Shown: positions 23,642 to 32,141, counted from the first letter of the stretch. The stretch is 64,000 bases of DNA from Pseudarthrobacter phenanthrenivorans Sphe3 (GCF_000189535.1 NC_015145.1:2356001-2420000); one strand, 5' to 3'. The notes: a model not told the origin generated them from the letters alone. Program-made: numbers and translations.

Positions 23642-24573
23642 TGCCCGAAGCATTCGATGTCCTGGCGGCGCTCATTCGCGTGGATCGTTCACCGAGCCTG
23701 GGGCTCGCGGCGCGGAGCCTCGCGGCGGCTGGCGTGCCCGTGTTTCCGTGCGTCGTCGAGGGGAAGCGTCCGCTGACCCGCCGTGGGTTCCTCGATGCGA
23801 GCAGCGACCCGGAACAGGTTGCCGCGTGGTGGTCGCGCACACCGAACGCGAACATCGGCATCCCGACCGGCGCTCCATCCGGCGTTGTCGTCGTCGATGT
23901 CGATGTCCACGGCCCCCACGACGGCCGCGCGGCGTTCCAGCGCGCCACCGACGCGGGGCTCGTCGATGGCGCGGGTCTGCTCGTGCGCACACCCACCGGA
24001 GGCGCGCACGTGTACTTCCCGGCGACCCCGGGCCGCGAGCAGCGGTCGTGGCAGGCAGCCACCGCGGGCGTCGACTTCCGGGGCGACGGCGGCTACATCA
24101 TCGCTCCTCCCTCCCGGCGAATCATCGACGGCAGTGTGTGCCGCTACGAGGTCGCGGACATCGCCGCGCACTCGGTCGGTCATGTGGACGCGGCCCGTCT
24201 GCGGGACTTCCTCGACCCGCGCCCCGTCGCTCCACTACGCGCCAGCAGCGGCTCGATGGATGAGGATGCTGAGCGGTTGGCGACGTGGGTCGCTGGGCGG
24301 GGTGAGGGCGAGCGGAACCGAGGCCTGTTCTGGGCTGCCTGCCGCCTCGCAGAGAACGGCGTCTCGCCCGCCGAGGCGCTCGATGCGCTGGGTGCTGCGG
24401 CACAGTCGGCGGGTCTGGGTGATCGCGAGATCACCACGACCGTGCGCTCCGCCTACCGAGCCACCCAGCCCGCATCCGAAGTGACGCCCGGCGGCCGGAG
24501 CCAGAGCGCGGGTCGGTGGTTCGGTCGCTCGGCGAGCCCACCGTCCGCAGCCTTGGGGAGGGCTGGGCTGTGA
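23641..24573 (+). CDS. Bifunctional DNA primase/polymerase (Prim-Pol)
   Basis: 310 residues from ATG 23641, overlapping the previous stop. The AEP core is seen as SLAAAGVPVFPCVVEGKRPLTRRGFLDASSDPEQVAAWW, NANIGIPTGAPSGVVVVDVDVHG (metal-binding DxD), LLVRTPTGGAHVYFP with the family His, and GVDFRGDGGYIIAPPS. A PriCT-like helical domain follows (GERNRGLFWAACRLAENGVSPAEALDAL). It likely primes the second strand after transfer or supports element replication. The low-complexity C-terminal tail is dispensable-looking. Confidence 0.85.
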   Translation: MPEAFDVLAALIRVDRSPSLGLAARSLAAAGVPVFPCVVEGKRPLTRRGFLDASSDPEQVAAWWSRTPNANIGIPTGAPSGVVVVDVDVHGPHDGRAAFQRATDAGLVDGAGLLVRTPTGGAHVYFPATPGREQRSWQAATAGVDFRGDGGYIIAPPSRRIIDGSVCRYEVADIAAHSVGHVDAARLRDFLDPRPVAPLRASSGSMDEDAERLATWVAGRGEGERNRGLFWAACRLAENGVSPAEALDALGAAAQSAGLGDREITTTVRSAYRATQPASEVTPGGRSQSAGRWFGRSASPPSAALGRAGL

Positions 24574-25253
24574 GGCGTGAATCGGGAGGGCGGCGCTGGG
24601 CCGCGATGACGGCGGTCGCGGGGACGGTGTTCATCGCCGCCGGGGCGTTCTGGCTGTCGTTCACGTCGTTGGCCGATCTGGCTGCTCGCTCCGGGATCGG
24701 GGCTGGGCAGGCGTGGGCGTGGCCGCTGATCGTGGACGGCATCATCGTCGTCGCCACGGTTGCCGTCGTCGCGCTCGCCGGGCAGCGCTCGGCCTGGTAT
24801 CCGTGGGCGCTGCTGGTAGGCGGCGCGCTCGTGTCGGTGACGGCGAACGCCATTCATGCTGTCGTCGCCGCGGACGCCGACGTGCCAAGGATGCTCGCGG
24901 CCTCGGTCGCCGCGGTGCCGCCCGTCGTGCTGCTGGCCATCACGCACCTGACCGTGATTCTCACCCGCACCACCGACCCCCATGCGGAACCCGCCACTGC
25001 CGACTCGTTCTCGACGAACACCGCGGATTCGATGCCTGCGCTGCCGCCTGGCGAGATGGAGGCCAACCGTCGCGATGAGGGTGTGGCGGATCGGCGGGCG
25101 CTGGGGTGGGAGCTGCGCGAGGCGGGCTGGTCGAACAAGCGGATCGCCCGCGAACTCGGGGTGCATCCGTCGACGGTGGGCCGCTGGTTCGCCGTCGCGC
25201 ACCTCACTGACACCACTGACACCGCCGACGAGCGGGAGGAGACGATCCCATGA
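24570..25253 (+). CDS. DUF2637 membrane protein with C-terminal HTH
   Basis: 227 residues from GTG 24570 (GTGA overlap with the primase stop). Four hydrophobic helices (MTAVAGTVFIAAGAFWLSFTSL, WPLIVDGIIVVATVAVVALAG, WALLVGGALVSVTANAIHAV, VAAVPPVVLLAITHLTVIL) match DUF2637, a family found on actinobacterial conjugative elements. The C-terminus is a DNA-binding-like helix-turn-helix (LGWELREAGWSNKRIARELGVHPSTVGRWFAV). A membrane protein that may bind DNA at its tail would suit a role in tethering the element at the membrane (inference). Confidence 0.78.
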   Translation: MRRESGGRRWAAMTAVAGTVFIAAGAFWLSFTSLADLAARSGIGAGQAWAWPLIVDGIIVVATVAVVALAGQRSAWYPWALLVGGALVSVTANAIHAVVAADADVPRMLAASVAAVPPVVLLAITHLTVILTRTTDPHAEPATADSFSTNTADSMPALPPGEMEANRRDEGVADRRALGWELREAGWSNKRIARELGVHPSTVGRWFAVAHLTDTTDTADEREETIP

Positions 25254-25654
25254 ACACCACTGAGAACCCCCAGCGCAACGATTCCGCGAGGCCCGATCCC
25301 GCACGGCTGGTGCCCGAGGAGCCGCGGGAGCGCCCCGAGTCGGTCGAAGTGATGAGTACGCCGGAGGCGGTGCGGGCCGCGCCGGTCGCCCGCGACGACA
25401 AGCGGCACGCGCTCGTTCGTGGGCGAGGCGTGGAGTGGGTGCGCCCCACTGACTTGATCGCCCGGCACTCGGCGCACGCGGCCGGGCGGGGTCTCGACTT
25501 CCAGGCCGAGCTGGCACGCCGCACCCGCACCCCGCTCGGTGCAGGTGTTCGTCGTCTCGGGGATCGCGCCCGGCGGTTGCCGCCGATCTCGGCGTTCGGG
25601 TGCAGCGCCGCACCTGCCTCGCAGGTGTCCCGCTCCGGGGTCTCGATGAGTTGA
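25250..25654 (+). CDS. Hypothetical ICE protein
   Basis: 134 residues, ATGA overlap with the DUF2637 gene. The sequence is rich in Arg, Pro and Ala. Recognisable structure is limited to a central RHALVRGRGVEWVRPTDLIARHSAHAAGRGLDFQAELARRTR stretch that could be helical and basic. I do not recognise a family. The overlap and the position inside the transfer operon argue that it is real. Its last codons include ACCTGC / GCAGGT (25612-25626), a dyad related to the leader motif of the following gene. Confidence 0.6.
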   Translation: MNTTENPQRNDSARPDPARLVPEEPRERPESVEVMSTPEAVRAAPVARDDKRHALVRGRGVEWVRPTDLIARHSAHAAGRGLDFQAELARRTRTPLGAGVRRLGDRARRLPPISAFGCSAAPASQVSRSGVSMS

Positions 25655-25714
25655 CGGTGGTGACAGGTCATGGCTGCGACGGCATCGGCATGCAGGACGC
25701 GCTCGTGGGAGCGA

Positions 25715-25731
25715 GTGCGCACCTGCCTGCC
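25715..25731 (+). promoter_or_regulatory. Leader motif GTGCGCACCTGCCTGCC
   Basis: GCACCT at 25719-25724 can pair with AGGTGC at 25735-25740, which includes the ribosome-binding site AGGAGG of the gene starting at 25748. It could therefore fold into a hairpin that hides the ribosome-binding site (inference). Confidence 0.5.
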
Positions 25732-25747
25732 AGGAGGTGCCGACACC

Positions 25748-26635
25748 ATGACCAGACCAACCAGCACCAGCACCGAGCAGACGGCCGACGGGGCTGAGGA
25801 CTTCACCACCGGCGAGGGCCTGCGTGCCCTGCTCAATCGCCTCGCCGAGGGCGGCGAGGATGCCTGGGTTCACGACCCGGTGGCCCGCGACCTGATGGAG
25901 TTCGCCGCCGACAAGTACCGCGCGCTCGCGAGGAAACACAGGCTCGACACCTGGGAAGCGGTGACGGCGGCGTTCGACGCGATGCAGTACCGCTCGACCC
26001 GTGAAGCCAACGATCCGTGGGCGATCATCACCCACGCCGTGCGGATCACCTGCGTCTACGAGGAACGCGCTCAAGGTCTGCTCTGCTCGGTGCACCAGGC
26101 CCGCCGCGCCCACGTCTCGGCGTTCCACGACCCTGAACGATTCTCCGAACGCGACACCGCGCTGGCCGACTACCATCCCGCGTTCCACACCACCGACCTT
26201 CGTCCCAGCGACCTCGAACCGGAACCGCGCGACAGTCTCGGGTCAGCGCAAGCGTGCATGTCCGCTGGATCGGCGGCCGAGGACGCCATCGCGATGCTGT
26301 GCCTGCTCGACTGGCCGACCGACACGGCGCGTGCCGCTGTCGAGCACGTCTGCGGGGCGTTGATGAAGGCTGGCACCCGCCAGTCCGCCTACGAGGCACT
26401 GCGCCGCGATCGGCACGCGCGGGCACTGCTCGACCTGCCGCGCCGCTCCTGGGCCGCGCTGCTGAAGGCGCTGCTCGGGAACCCGCACCCGGCTTACGTG
26501 GCCACCAGCAGCGGTCGCGGCATCCTGCTCCGGCTGCTGCTGGGCGAAACGCTCGACCTGCTGCTCCGCGACGACGATCTGATCCTTGCGCTCGCACTGG
26601 CCGCTCCGAGTGGTGGAGGCGGTGAGTCGTCGTGA
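25748..26635 (+). CDS. Hypothetical ICE protein
   Basis: 295 residues from ATG 25748, preceded by AGGAGG at a good distance. Largely helical, with WVHDPVARDLMEFAADKYRALARKHRLDTWEAVTAAFDAMQYR and WAIITHAVRITCVYEERAQGLLCS at the N-terminus, and MLCLLDWPTDTARAAVEHVCGALM and LDLPRRSWAALLKALLGNP later. I do not recognise a family, and no relaxase motif (no HUH triad, no catalytic Tyr context) is visible. It overlaps the ParB-like gene by 4 bases (GTGA), so it may work with it in DNA processing or maintenance. Confidence 0.7.
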   Translation: MTRPTSTSTEQTADGAEDFTTGEGLRALLNRLAEGGEDAWVHDPVARDLMEFAADKYRALARKHRLDTWEAVTAAFDAMQYRSTREANDPWAIITHAVRITCVYEERAQGLLCSVHQARRAHVSAFHDPERFSERDTALADYHPAFHTTDLRPSDLEPEPRDSLGSAQACMSAGSAAEDAIAMLCLLDWPTDTARAAVEHVCGALMKAGTRQSAYEALRRDRHARALLDLPRRSWAALLKALLGNPHPAYVATSSGRGILLRLLLGETLDLLLRDDDLILALALAAPSGGGGESS

Positions 26636-27633
26636 TCGAGCCACAGATCGGCAGCATCCAGCTCGACCGCACCGTCGAGTCGATCCTCGTCGGCACCCGG
26701 CACCGCGCCGACCTCGGCGACATCGACGCCTTGGCCGCGTCCATCGAGCGCGACGGGCTGCTGCAACCTCTCACGATCACCATCGATGGCGTGCTGGTGT
26801 GCGGGGCACGACGGCTCGCCGCGATCAAGATGCTCGGCTGGCGCACCGTCAACGTGTGGGTTCGCAGCGGTCTGTCTGACCGGCTCGGGCAGCTCCTCGC
26901 CGAGCAGGACGATAACATGCTGCACAAGCCCTACACACAGCTCGAAGCCGCCGGCCTGTACCGCGAGATCAAGCAGGTCATGGCCGAAGACGCCGCCCGC
27001 CGGAAGTCCGCCACGCAGTTCAGCAGCGAGAACCAGCCGGGGAACGACGGTGGTGCAAACTTTGCACCACCGTCGAGCGGGCCACTCGGGAAGACCCGGG
27101 AGCAAGCGGCGGCGATGATTCCCGGCGGTGCGTCACACACGACGCTGGAGAAGATCGGCTACCTCGAAGACATCGCCAACAACCCCGCTCAGCCCGAGAC
27201 GTTGCGCGCCGAGGCCGCCGCCGGACTGGAAAGGATCGAGGCCGGGGACTCGGTGCATCCGATCTATCAAGCGATCCGCGACGCCGACACCACCGAGCGG
27301 GAGCGGCGCGAGGCAGAGCTGCACGCCCGCGCCGAAGCAGCCGTGGCCCGCGCGAAGTCGATCAAGAAGGGCAGGCGCACCCCACCGCGTCCGTTGCCCC
27401 TGGCCACCGAAGACGGGCAACCCGTCCGTTACCCACTGCGCGCGTTCATCCAGACCTGGGGCGAACTGACGAACTGGTGGACCCACTACGACGCCGACAC
27501 TCTCGCCGGTGAACTGACCGACGAGCAGTTCGAGAACTTCCTCGCCACCGCCGACGGCACCGTCCGGTTCGCCGACGCGCTCCGAGCCGCCCGCGACGGC
27601 GCGGCGGAGCGGCCACGACTCCGCGCACTGTGA
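26632..27633 (+). CDS. ParB N-terminal domain protein
   Basis: 333 residues from GTG 26632. The ParB/sulfiredoxin-like fold is clear: TRHRADLGDIDALAASIERDGLLQPLTITIDGVLVCGARRLAAIKMLGWRTVNVWV (GxRRLxA box). Then come KPYTQLEAAGLYREIK and an HTH-like TREQAAAMIPGGASHTTLEKIGYLEDI. The C-terminus has an acidic helical part. ParB-fold proteins on mobile elements act in partition, regulation or as CTP/ATP-dependent clamps. No parA is nearby. A perfect 31-bp palindrome lies inside the gene. Confidence 0.82.
   Translation: MIEPQIGSIQLDRTVESILVGTRHRADLGDIDALAASIERDGLLQPLTITIDGVLVCGARRLAAIKMLGWRTVNVWVRSGLSDRLGQLLAEQDDNMLHKPYTQLEAAGLYREIKQVMAEDAARRKSATQFSSENQPGNDGGANFAPPSSGPLGKTREQAAAMIPGGASHTTLEKIGYLEDIANNPAQPETLRAEAAAGLERIEAGDSVHPIYQAIRDADTTERERREAELHARAEAAVARAKSIKKGRRTPPRPLPLATEDGQPVRYPLRAFIQTWGELTNWWTHYDADTLAGELTDEQFENFLATADGTVRFADALRAARDGAAERPRLRAL
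27045..27075. repeat. 31-bp perfect palindrome inside the ParB-like gene
   Basis: Arms CGACGGTGGTGCAAA (27045-27059) and TTTGCACCACCGTCG (27061-27075) are exact inverse complements around one C. It encodes a glycine/proline-rich linker (NDGGANFAPPSS) between two domains, where coding constraint is weak. Candidate ParB-binding site, recombination site, or part of an origin. Confidence 0.8.
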
Positions 27634-27652
27634 CAACGGGCAGAGGTGCCGG

Positions 27653-27668
27653 GTGCGCACCTGCTCGG
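27653..27668 (+). promoter_or_regulatory. Leader motif GTGCGCACCTGCTCGG
   Basis: Shares GTGCGCACCTGC with the site at 25715. The start codon of the TcpC-like gene follows 2 bases later. AGGTGC at 27644-27649 can pair with GCACCT at 27657-27662. Confidence 0.45.
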
Positions 27669-27669
27669 C

Positions 27670-28362
27670 ATGAGCCCTGCACCTACTGATCCTCGGAACC
27701 GCCGCCGACTCGTCGCCCTCATCACCGCCGGCATCGCCCTGCTGCTCCTGGTCGGCGTCGGCGTGTACGGACTCCTCACCGGGCCCCGAAGCAGCACCAG
27801 CACCGATCCCGACCCGGAGCCCGGCCCGGCCACGACGGCACCGCCGACCGTGGCACCGAGCACGCCCCGGACACCCCGGGTTCCAGCCGTCCCGCATTCG
27901 GCCAATCCCGAGACCTTCGCACAGGGAGTCGCGTCCACGATGTTCGCGTGGGACACCGCCTCGGGGCTCTGGCCGCTGGACTACACCTCGGCGATCCTCG
28001 CGGTCGGTGACCCCAGCGGAGACGAGCAAGCCGGGCTCGCCTCCGACGTGGCCGTCTACCTGCCGACCCGCGACGCCTGGATCGAGCTGCGGCAGTACGC
28101 CACCCGCCAGCACCTCACCATCGACACCTCGTACGTCCCCGATGCCTGGACCGACGCGGTAGCGCAGGCCCAGCCGGGGCAGCTCGCGGCAGGCACGACG
28201 GCCGTCACGATCGAGGGCACCCGCCACCGTGCCGGGGTCTGGAACGGCCAACCGGTGACCAGCGAGCATCCGGCCGCGTTCACCGTGTTCGTCGTCTGCG
28301 CACCGACCTATCCGACGTGCCATCTGCTGCGGCTGTCGCAGCTCGACAACCCGCTGCGCTGA
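27670..28362 (+). CDS. TcpC/VirB8-like conjugation protein
   Basis: 230 residues from ATG 27670. A short cytoplasmic basic N-terminus, one transmembrane helix (LVALITAGIALLLLVGVGVYGLL), a Pro/Thr linker and an extracytoplasmic domain (ETFAQGVASTMFAWDTASGLWPLDYTSAIL, TWDAV..GTTAVTIEGTRHRAGVW, FTVFVVCAP) give the layout of TcpC/VirB8-type scaffold proteins of Gram-positive transfer systems. A GTG start 24 bases upstream is possible. It directly precedes the cell-wall hydrolase gene, as in other systems. Confidence 0.68.
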   Translation: MSPAPTDPRNRRRLVALITAGIALLLLVGVGVYGLLTGPRSSTSTDPDPEPGPATTAPPTVAPSTPRTPRVPAVPHSANPETFAQGVASTMFAWDTASGLWPLDYTSAILAVGDPSGDEQAGLASDVAVYLPTRDAWIELRQYATRQHLTIDTSYVPDAWTDAVAQAQPGQLAAGTTAVTIEGTRHRAGVWNGQPVTSEHPAAFTVFVVCAPTYPTCHLLRLSQLDNPLR

Positions 28363-28375
28363 CGGGGATGGTGTC

Positions 28376-29986
28376 GTGTTCCGCAAAGCCGCCACCGCAG
28401 CCCTGGCGCTGCTGTTCTTCGCCCCCGCCGCAGCGCTCCTCGGGATCGGGGTGCTGATGAACCCCGCCGCCGCCTACTGCGCCACGCCTACCGGGACTGT
28501 GAACCTCGGCCCGATCCCGGACTCGCTCACCGTGACCACCGCGAACGGCGAGACCTTCACTCTGAACCGTCAGCAGCTCACGCACGCGGCCACGATCATC
28601 TCCGTCGGCAACGGCATCACCGACGTGGGCAGACCAGGAATCAAGATCGCGCTGATGGCCGCACTCAACGAATCCACGCTGCGGATGCTCACCAACACCG
28701 GCACCTACCCCGAGTCGGCGAACTACCCCAACGACGGCAACGGCGGCGACCACGACTCCCTCGGCCTGTTCCAGATGCGCCCCCAATCGGGGTGGGGCAC
28801 TGTCGCAGAGTTGATGGACCCGACCTACCAGGCGCGAGCGTTCTTCGGCGGGCCGACCGGGCCGAACTACCCCTCGCCGCGCGGCCTGCTCGACATCCCC
28901 GGCTGGCAACAGATGGACCCCGGCGAAGCCGCCCAAGCCGTCGAGGTCTCCGCCTACCCCGACCGCTACCGCAACTACGCGCCCGTCGCCGACAGCATCC
29001 TCGCCGCCCTCACCAACGGCGGCAGCACTCCGGTTGGCGTGGGTGGCCCGGCGGTCTCGTCGTCGCGGGTGGTATTCCCACTGCCCGAGGGCACCTGGGT
29101 GCTGTCCTCGCCGTTCGGGATGCGGGTGCACCCGATCACGGGCGAACGAAAGATACACACCGGCACCGACTTCGCCGCACCCGACGGCACGCCGATCCTC
29201 GCCGCCGCGGACGGCACCGTCACCATCGCCGAGTTCTCCGGCGGGTACGGCGGCCTCATCGTCATCGAGCACACCATCGCCGGCAAGACCGTCGCGACCG
29301 CTTACGCACACATGTGGCAAAGCGGCATCCACGTCCGTCCCGGCGATCGGGTGAGCGCCGGGCAGCACATCGGCGATGTCGGCTCCTCGGGCATGAGCAC
29401 CGGCGCACATCTGCACTTCGAGGTCCGGCCCGGCGGCACGAACGGTGAGGCAATCGACGCCGCCGCCTGGCTCAACGAGCACGGTGCCGCGAACCTGCCG
29501 ACGGCGACCAGCGGATCACCCGCTGCCTGCAACAACGCCACTGCGGGGACGCCGGTCGGTGTCGATGGAGACCCCGACCGGCTCGTCGACGATCCCACCA
29601 GCTCGGGCAAGATCACCGCCCGCCTGCTCCACCTCTACCAGCAGACCCTCGCCACGTTCCCCGACACCGGCTGGGGCTGCTACTCACCGCGCCCCGGCAC
29701 CAAGTCCGAGCATCCCCTCGGCAGGGCGTGCGACATCACCTTCGGCAACCGCATCGGCCAGCGACCCAACCCAGAACAGCTCGACGCCGGCTGGAAGGTC
29801 ACCAACTGGATGAAGGACAACGCCGACGTGCTCGGCGTCGAGTACCTGATCTGGCAAGGCCAAATCTGGTCCCTCGCCCGCGACTCCGACGGCTGGCGAC
29901 CGTACAACGGCGGAGGCATGCACGACCCCGCCTCCATCACCGGAGGCCACTACGACCACCTCCACGTCACAGTCAAGGTGGGGTGA
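28376..29986 (+). CDS. Three-domain peptidoglycan hydrolase (M23 peptidase) of the transfer system
   Basis: 536 residues from GTG 28376. A signal-type N-terminal helix (ALALLFFAPAAALLGIGVLM) is followed by a lytic-transglycosylase-like region with ALMAALNESTLRML and DHDSLGLFQMRPQSGWG. Next comes an M23/LytM peptidase domain with HTGTDFAAP...HLHFEV (zinc ligands His, Asp, His). The last domain, EHPLGRACDITFG...GGHYDHLHVTV, resembles a second metal-binding wall-hydrolase module. It should open the cell wall for the conjugation channel. It is exported and acts outside the membrane between the scaffold and pilin-like genes. Confidence 0.85.
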   Translation: MFRKAATAALALLFFAPAAALLGIGVLMNPAAAYCATPTGTVNLGPIPDSLTVTTANGETFTLNRQQLTHAATIISVGNGITDVGRPGIKIALMAALNESTLRMLTNTGTYPESANYPNDGNGGDHDSLGLFQMRPQSGWGTVAELMDPTYQARAFFGGPTGPNYPSPRGLLDIPGWQQMDPGEAAQAVEVSAYPDRYRNYAPVADSILAALTNGGSTPVGVGGPAVSSSRVVFPLPEGTWVLSSPFGMRVHPITGERKIHTGTDFAAPDGTPILAAADGTVTIAEFSGGYGGLIVIEHTIAGKTVATAYAHMWQSGIHVRPGDRVSAGQHIGDVGSSGMSTGAHLHFEVRPGGTNGEAIDAAAWLNEHGAANLPTATSGSPAACNNATAGTPVGVDGDPDRLVDDPTSSGKITARLLHLYQQTLATFPDTGWGCYSPRPGTKSEHPLGRACDITFGNRIGQRPNPEQLDAGWKVTNWMKDNADVLGVEYLIWQGQIWSLARDSDGWRPYNGGGMHDPASITGGHYDHLHVTVKVG

Positions 29987-29992
29987 TCGGCG

Positions 29993-30259
29993 ATGGGTGT
30001 CTTCCCCGACTTCGACGGGCTCGGCGGTATCGGAGACCTCCGCGCCGTGGTCGGCGCGCTCCTGACGTTCGTCCTGATCGTCGCCGTCCTCATGCTGATC
30101 GTCTCGGCGATCGTCTGGGCCATCGCAACGGCCCACGGCAACTACGCCACCGCCAGCAAGGGACGAATCGGAGTCCTCGTCGCCGTCGGTGCCGCCGTCC
30201 TCGCCGGAGGCGGCGTCGCCTGGATGAACTGGCTCCTCAACCTCGGCCAACAGCTCTGA
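29993..30259 (+). CDS. DUF6112 small membrane protein (first copy)
   Basis: 88 residues with two transmembrane helices (LLTFVLIVAVLMLIVSAIVWAIA and IGVLVAVGAAVLAGGGVAWMNWLLNL) joined by a short polar loop (HGNYATASKGR). DUF6112 proteins occur in actinobacterial conjugation clusters. The size, two helices and position before a VirB6-like gene suggest a VirB2/pilin-like channel component (inference). Clearly paralogous to the next gene. Confidence 0.75.
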   Translation: MGVFPDFDGLGGIGDLRAVVGALLTFVLIVAVLMLIVSAIVWAIATAHGNYATASKGRIGVLVAVGAAVLAGGGVAWMNWLLNLGQQL

Positions 30260-30336
30260 CACCGAACACCTCTGAGCCCGTTGATGCCCACGTCCTCACC
30301 GGCGTGGGCATTGCTATTCCGTCGCCGAGGGGTCAC

Positions 30337-30350
30337 GGGTGCACCTGTGG
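30337..30350 (+). promoter_or_regulatory. Leader motif GGGTGCACCTGTGG
   Basis: Variant of the ICE leader motif, 57 bases before the second DUF6112 start. Its role is unknown, and it is weaker than the sites at 25715 and 39216. Confidence 0.35.
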
Positions 30351-30406
30351 CGTGTACCCCGTCTGCGAGTTCGTGGGCGGGCCGCCCGTCGCTAAGGAGT
30401 CCTACC

Positions 30407-30727
30407 GTGTTCGATCTGCTCGCCAACGTCATGTCCGCGCCGTTGCTGGTGCCGATGGACATCAACATTGACCCCAACACCGACGGCCTGCCGGGGATCA
30501 ACCAGTTGCGAACCATCGTCGGCGCGGTGATGACCATCGGCCTGATCCTGTCCGTGCTCGCGCTGATTGTGTCCGCGATCGTGTGGGGCTTCGGCGCGAA
30601 CTCGTCGAACCCGCACCTCGCCTCGCGCGGGAAGATCGGCGTCCTCGTCTCCTGCGGTGCTGCGGTGATTTGCGGCGCGAGCGTGACGCTCATCAACTTC
30701 TTCTGGAACGTCGGCCAGTCCGTCTGA
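30407..30727 (+). CDS. DUF6112 small membrane protein (second copy)
   Basis: 106 residues from GTG 30407, preceded by AAGGAG. It has an N-terminal extension (LLANVMSAPLLVPMDINIDPNTDGLPG), then the same two helices as the neighbour: IVGAVMTIGLILSVLALIVSAIVWGFG and GVLVSCGAAVICGASVTLINFFWNVG. The shared LRxxVGAxxT...LIVSAIVW...GKIGVLV pattern shows tandem duplication. Two non-identical copies may form a hetero-oligomeric pilin or ring. Confidence 0.75.
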   Translation: MFDLLANVMSAPLLVPMDINIDPNTDGLPGINQLRTIVGAVMTIGLILSVLALIVSAIVWGFGANSSNPHLASRGKIGVLVSCGAAVICGASVTLINFFWNVGQSV

Positions 30728-30758
30728 CCCGCCCCGTCGTCGAGAGCTGGTGTTCGTG

Positions 30759-32138
30759 ATGGGCGTGTGCGACGTTCCCGTGATCTCCTCGGTCTGCGAT
30801 GCCGTCGGCGAAGGAGCTGCGTCTCTGGTCGCGGCCCCGTTCGACTGGCTCGCCCAGGCGATGGGTGCCGCCGCGGGGTGGCTGTTCGAGGCGGTCTGGT
30901 CGGTCTTCGACACCACGACGCTGGTGGATGTCACCAAGCCCGGTTACATCGCCGTCTACAACCTGTTGTTCGGTATCGCGGTCTTCGTGATGCTGATCTT
31001 CTTCTGCCTCCAACTCATTACCGGGCTGATCCGACGCGACCCCACCGCCCTCACCCGCGCCGCCCTGGGTCTGGCGAAGTCCGTCCTCGGGTCGTTCGTG
31101 GTCATCACGCTGACGGCGCTGCTGCTGGAGGTCGTTGATCAGCTGTGCATCGGGATCGTGCAGGCCGCCGGGGAAACGACCGAGTCGATGGGCGACAAGA
31201 TCGCCCTGCTCGCTGCGGGGCTGGTCGGGATCAATATCGCCGCTCCCGGCGTGGGCGCGATCATCACGATCTTCATGGCCGGGCTCGCGATCACTGCCGC
31301 CGCGATCGTGTGGCTGTCCCTGCTCGTCAGGAAGGCGCTGCTGTTGGTGGCGGTCGTGTTCGCGCCGCTCGCGTTTAGCGGCGCGTCGTGGGATGCCTCG
31401 CGGGGGTGGATCGGGAAGTGGGCGATGTTCGTGGTCGCGCTGATCTGCTCCAAGCTCGTGCTCGTCGTGATGTTCCTCGTCGCGATCACCCAAGTCTCCG
31501 CACCGATCGACGCCGACCTCGCCTCGGTCAGCGACCCCATCGCGGGAATCGTGCTGATGGCGATGGCCGCATTCGCCCCGTATCTCACGTACAAGTTCAT
31601 CGCGTTCGTCGGGTTCGACATGTACCACGCGATCGGCTCCGAGCAGGATGCCAAGAGCGCCCTCAACCGTCCGATCCCCGTCCCGACCAAGCCGCAAGGC
31701 GGCGGCGACCCGAAGAAGGTGCTCGACGGAGCCAGCAGTGGCGGCGGGAACGCGGGCGGAGGTTCTGGTGGAGGAAGCAGCGCCCCGCCACCGCCGAAGA
31801 CCCCGGCACCGGCACACGCCGCGAGCGGCGGAGGTGCCGCCGCTGGTGGAGGGGCCGCAGCCGGCGGGGGCGGCGCAGCCGCGGCCGGTCCCGTCGCGGC
31901 AGGCGTCGTGGTCGGGGCGAGTGTCGCCAAGGGTGCCGCGACCGCCGGGCCGAAAGCCGGAACCGCGCTGGGAGCCCAGGGCGAGCACGCCGCCGACGCC
32001 GCCGCGCAGACACCGCCACCTCCCGCAGCCTCGCCTGCGGCACCGCCGTCGAGCCCGGCACCACGACCGCCGAGCACCGACCCGTCACCGCCACCGAAGC
32101 AGCCCCCGCCGCCCGCGCCACGCCCACCGAAGGAGTAG
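30759..32138 (+). CDS. VirB6/TrbL-like conjugal transfer membrane protein
   Basis: 459 residues from ATG 30759 (in-frame GTG at 30750 is an alternative). Six or more hydrophobic helices up to about residue 290 include VYNLLFGIAVFVMLIFFCLQLI, SVLGSFVVITLTALLLEVV, TIFMAGLAITAAAIVWLSLLVRKALLLVAVVFAPLAFSG and WAMFVVALICSKLVLVVMFLVAI. A long Gly/Ala/Pro-rich cytoplasmic tail follows. This is the polytopic channel component of the type IV system. The tail carries long runs of Gly and Pro and is probably disordered. Three bases separate it from the next gene. Confidence 0.82.
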   Translation: MGVCDVPVISSVCDAVGEGAASLVAAPFDWLAQAMGAAAGWLFEAVWSVFDTTTLVDVTKPGYIAVYNLLFGIAVFVMLIFFCLQLITGLIRRDPTALTRAALGLAKSVLGSFVVITLTALLLEVVDQLCIGIVQAAGETTESMGDKIALLAAGLVGINIAAPGVGAIITIFMAGLAITAAAIVWLSLLVRKALLLVAVVFAPLAFSGASWDASRGWIGKWAMFVVALICSKLVLVVMFLVAITQVSAPIDADLASVSDPIAGIVLMAMAAFAPYLTYKFIAFVGFDMYHAIGSEQDAKSALNRPIPVPTKPQGGGDPKKVLDGASSGGGNAGGGSGGGSSAPPPPKTPAPAHAASGGGAAAGGGAAAGGGGAAAAGPVAAGVVVGASVAKGAATAGPKAGTALGAQGEHAADAAAQTPPPPAASPAAPPSSPAPRPPSTDPSPPPKQPPPPAPRPPKE

Positions 32139-32141
32139 ACG

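Noticed and set aside
31740..32130. Gly/Ala/Pro-rich tail of the VirB6-like protein as a separate gene in another frame
   Set aside because: The other frames are Arg/Pro-rich shadows, whereas the tail follows the membrane domain without a break and ends 3 bases before the next gene.
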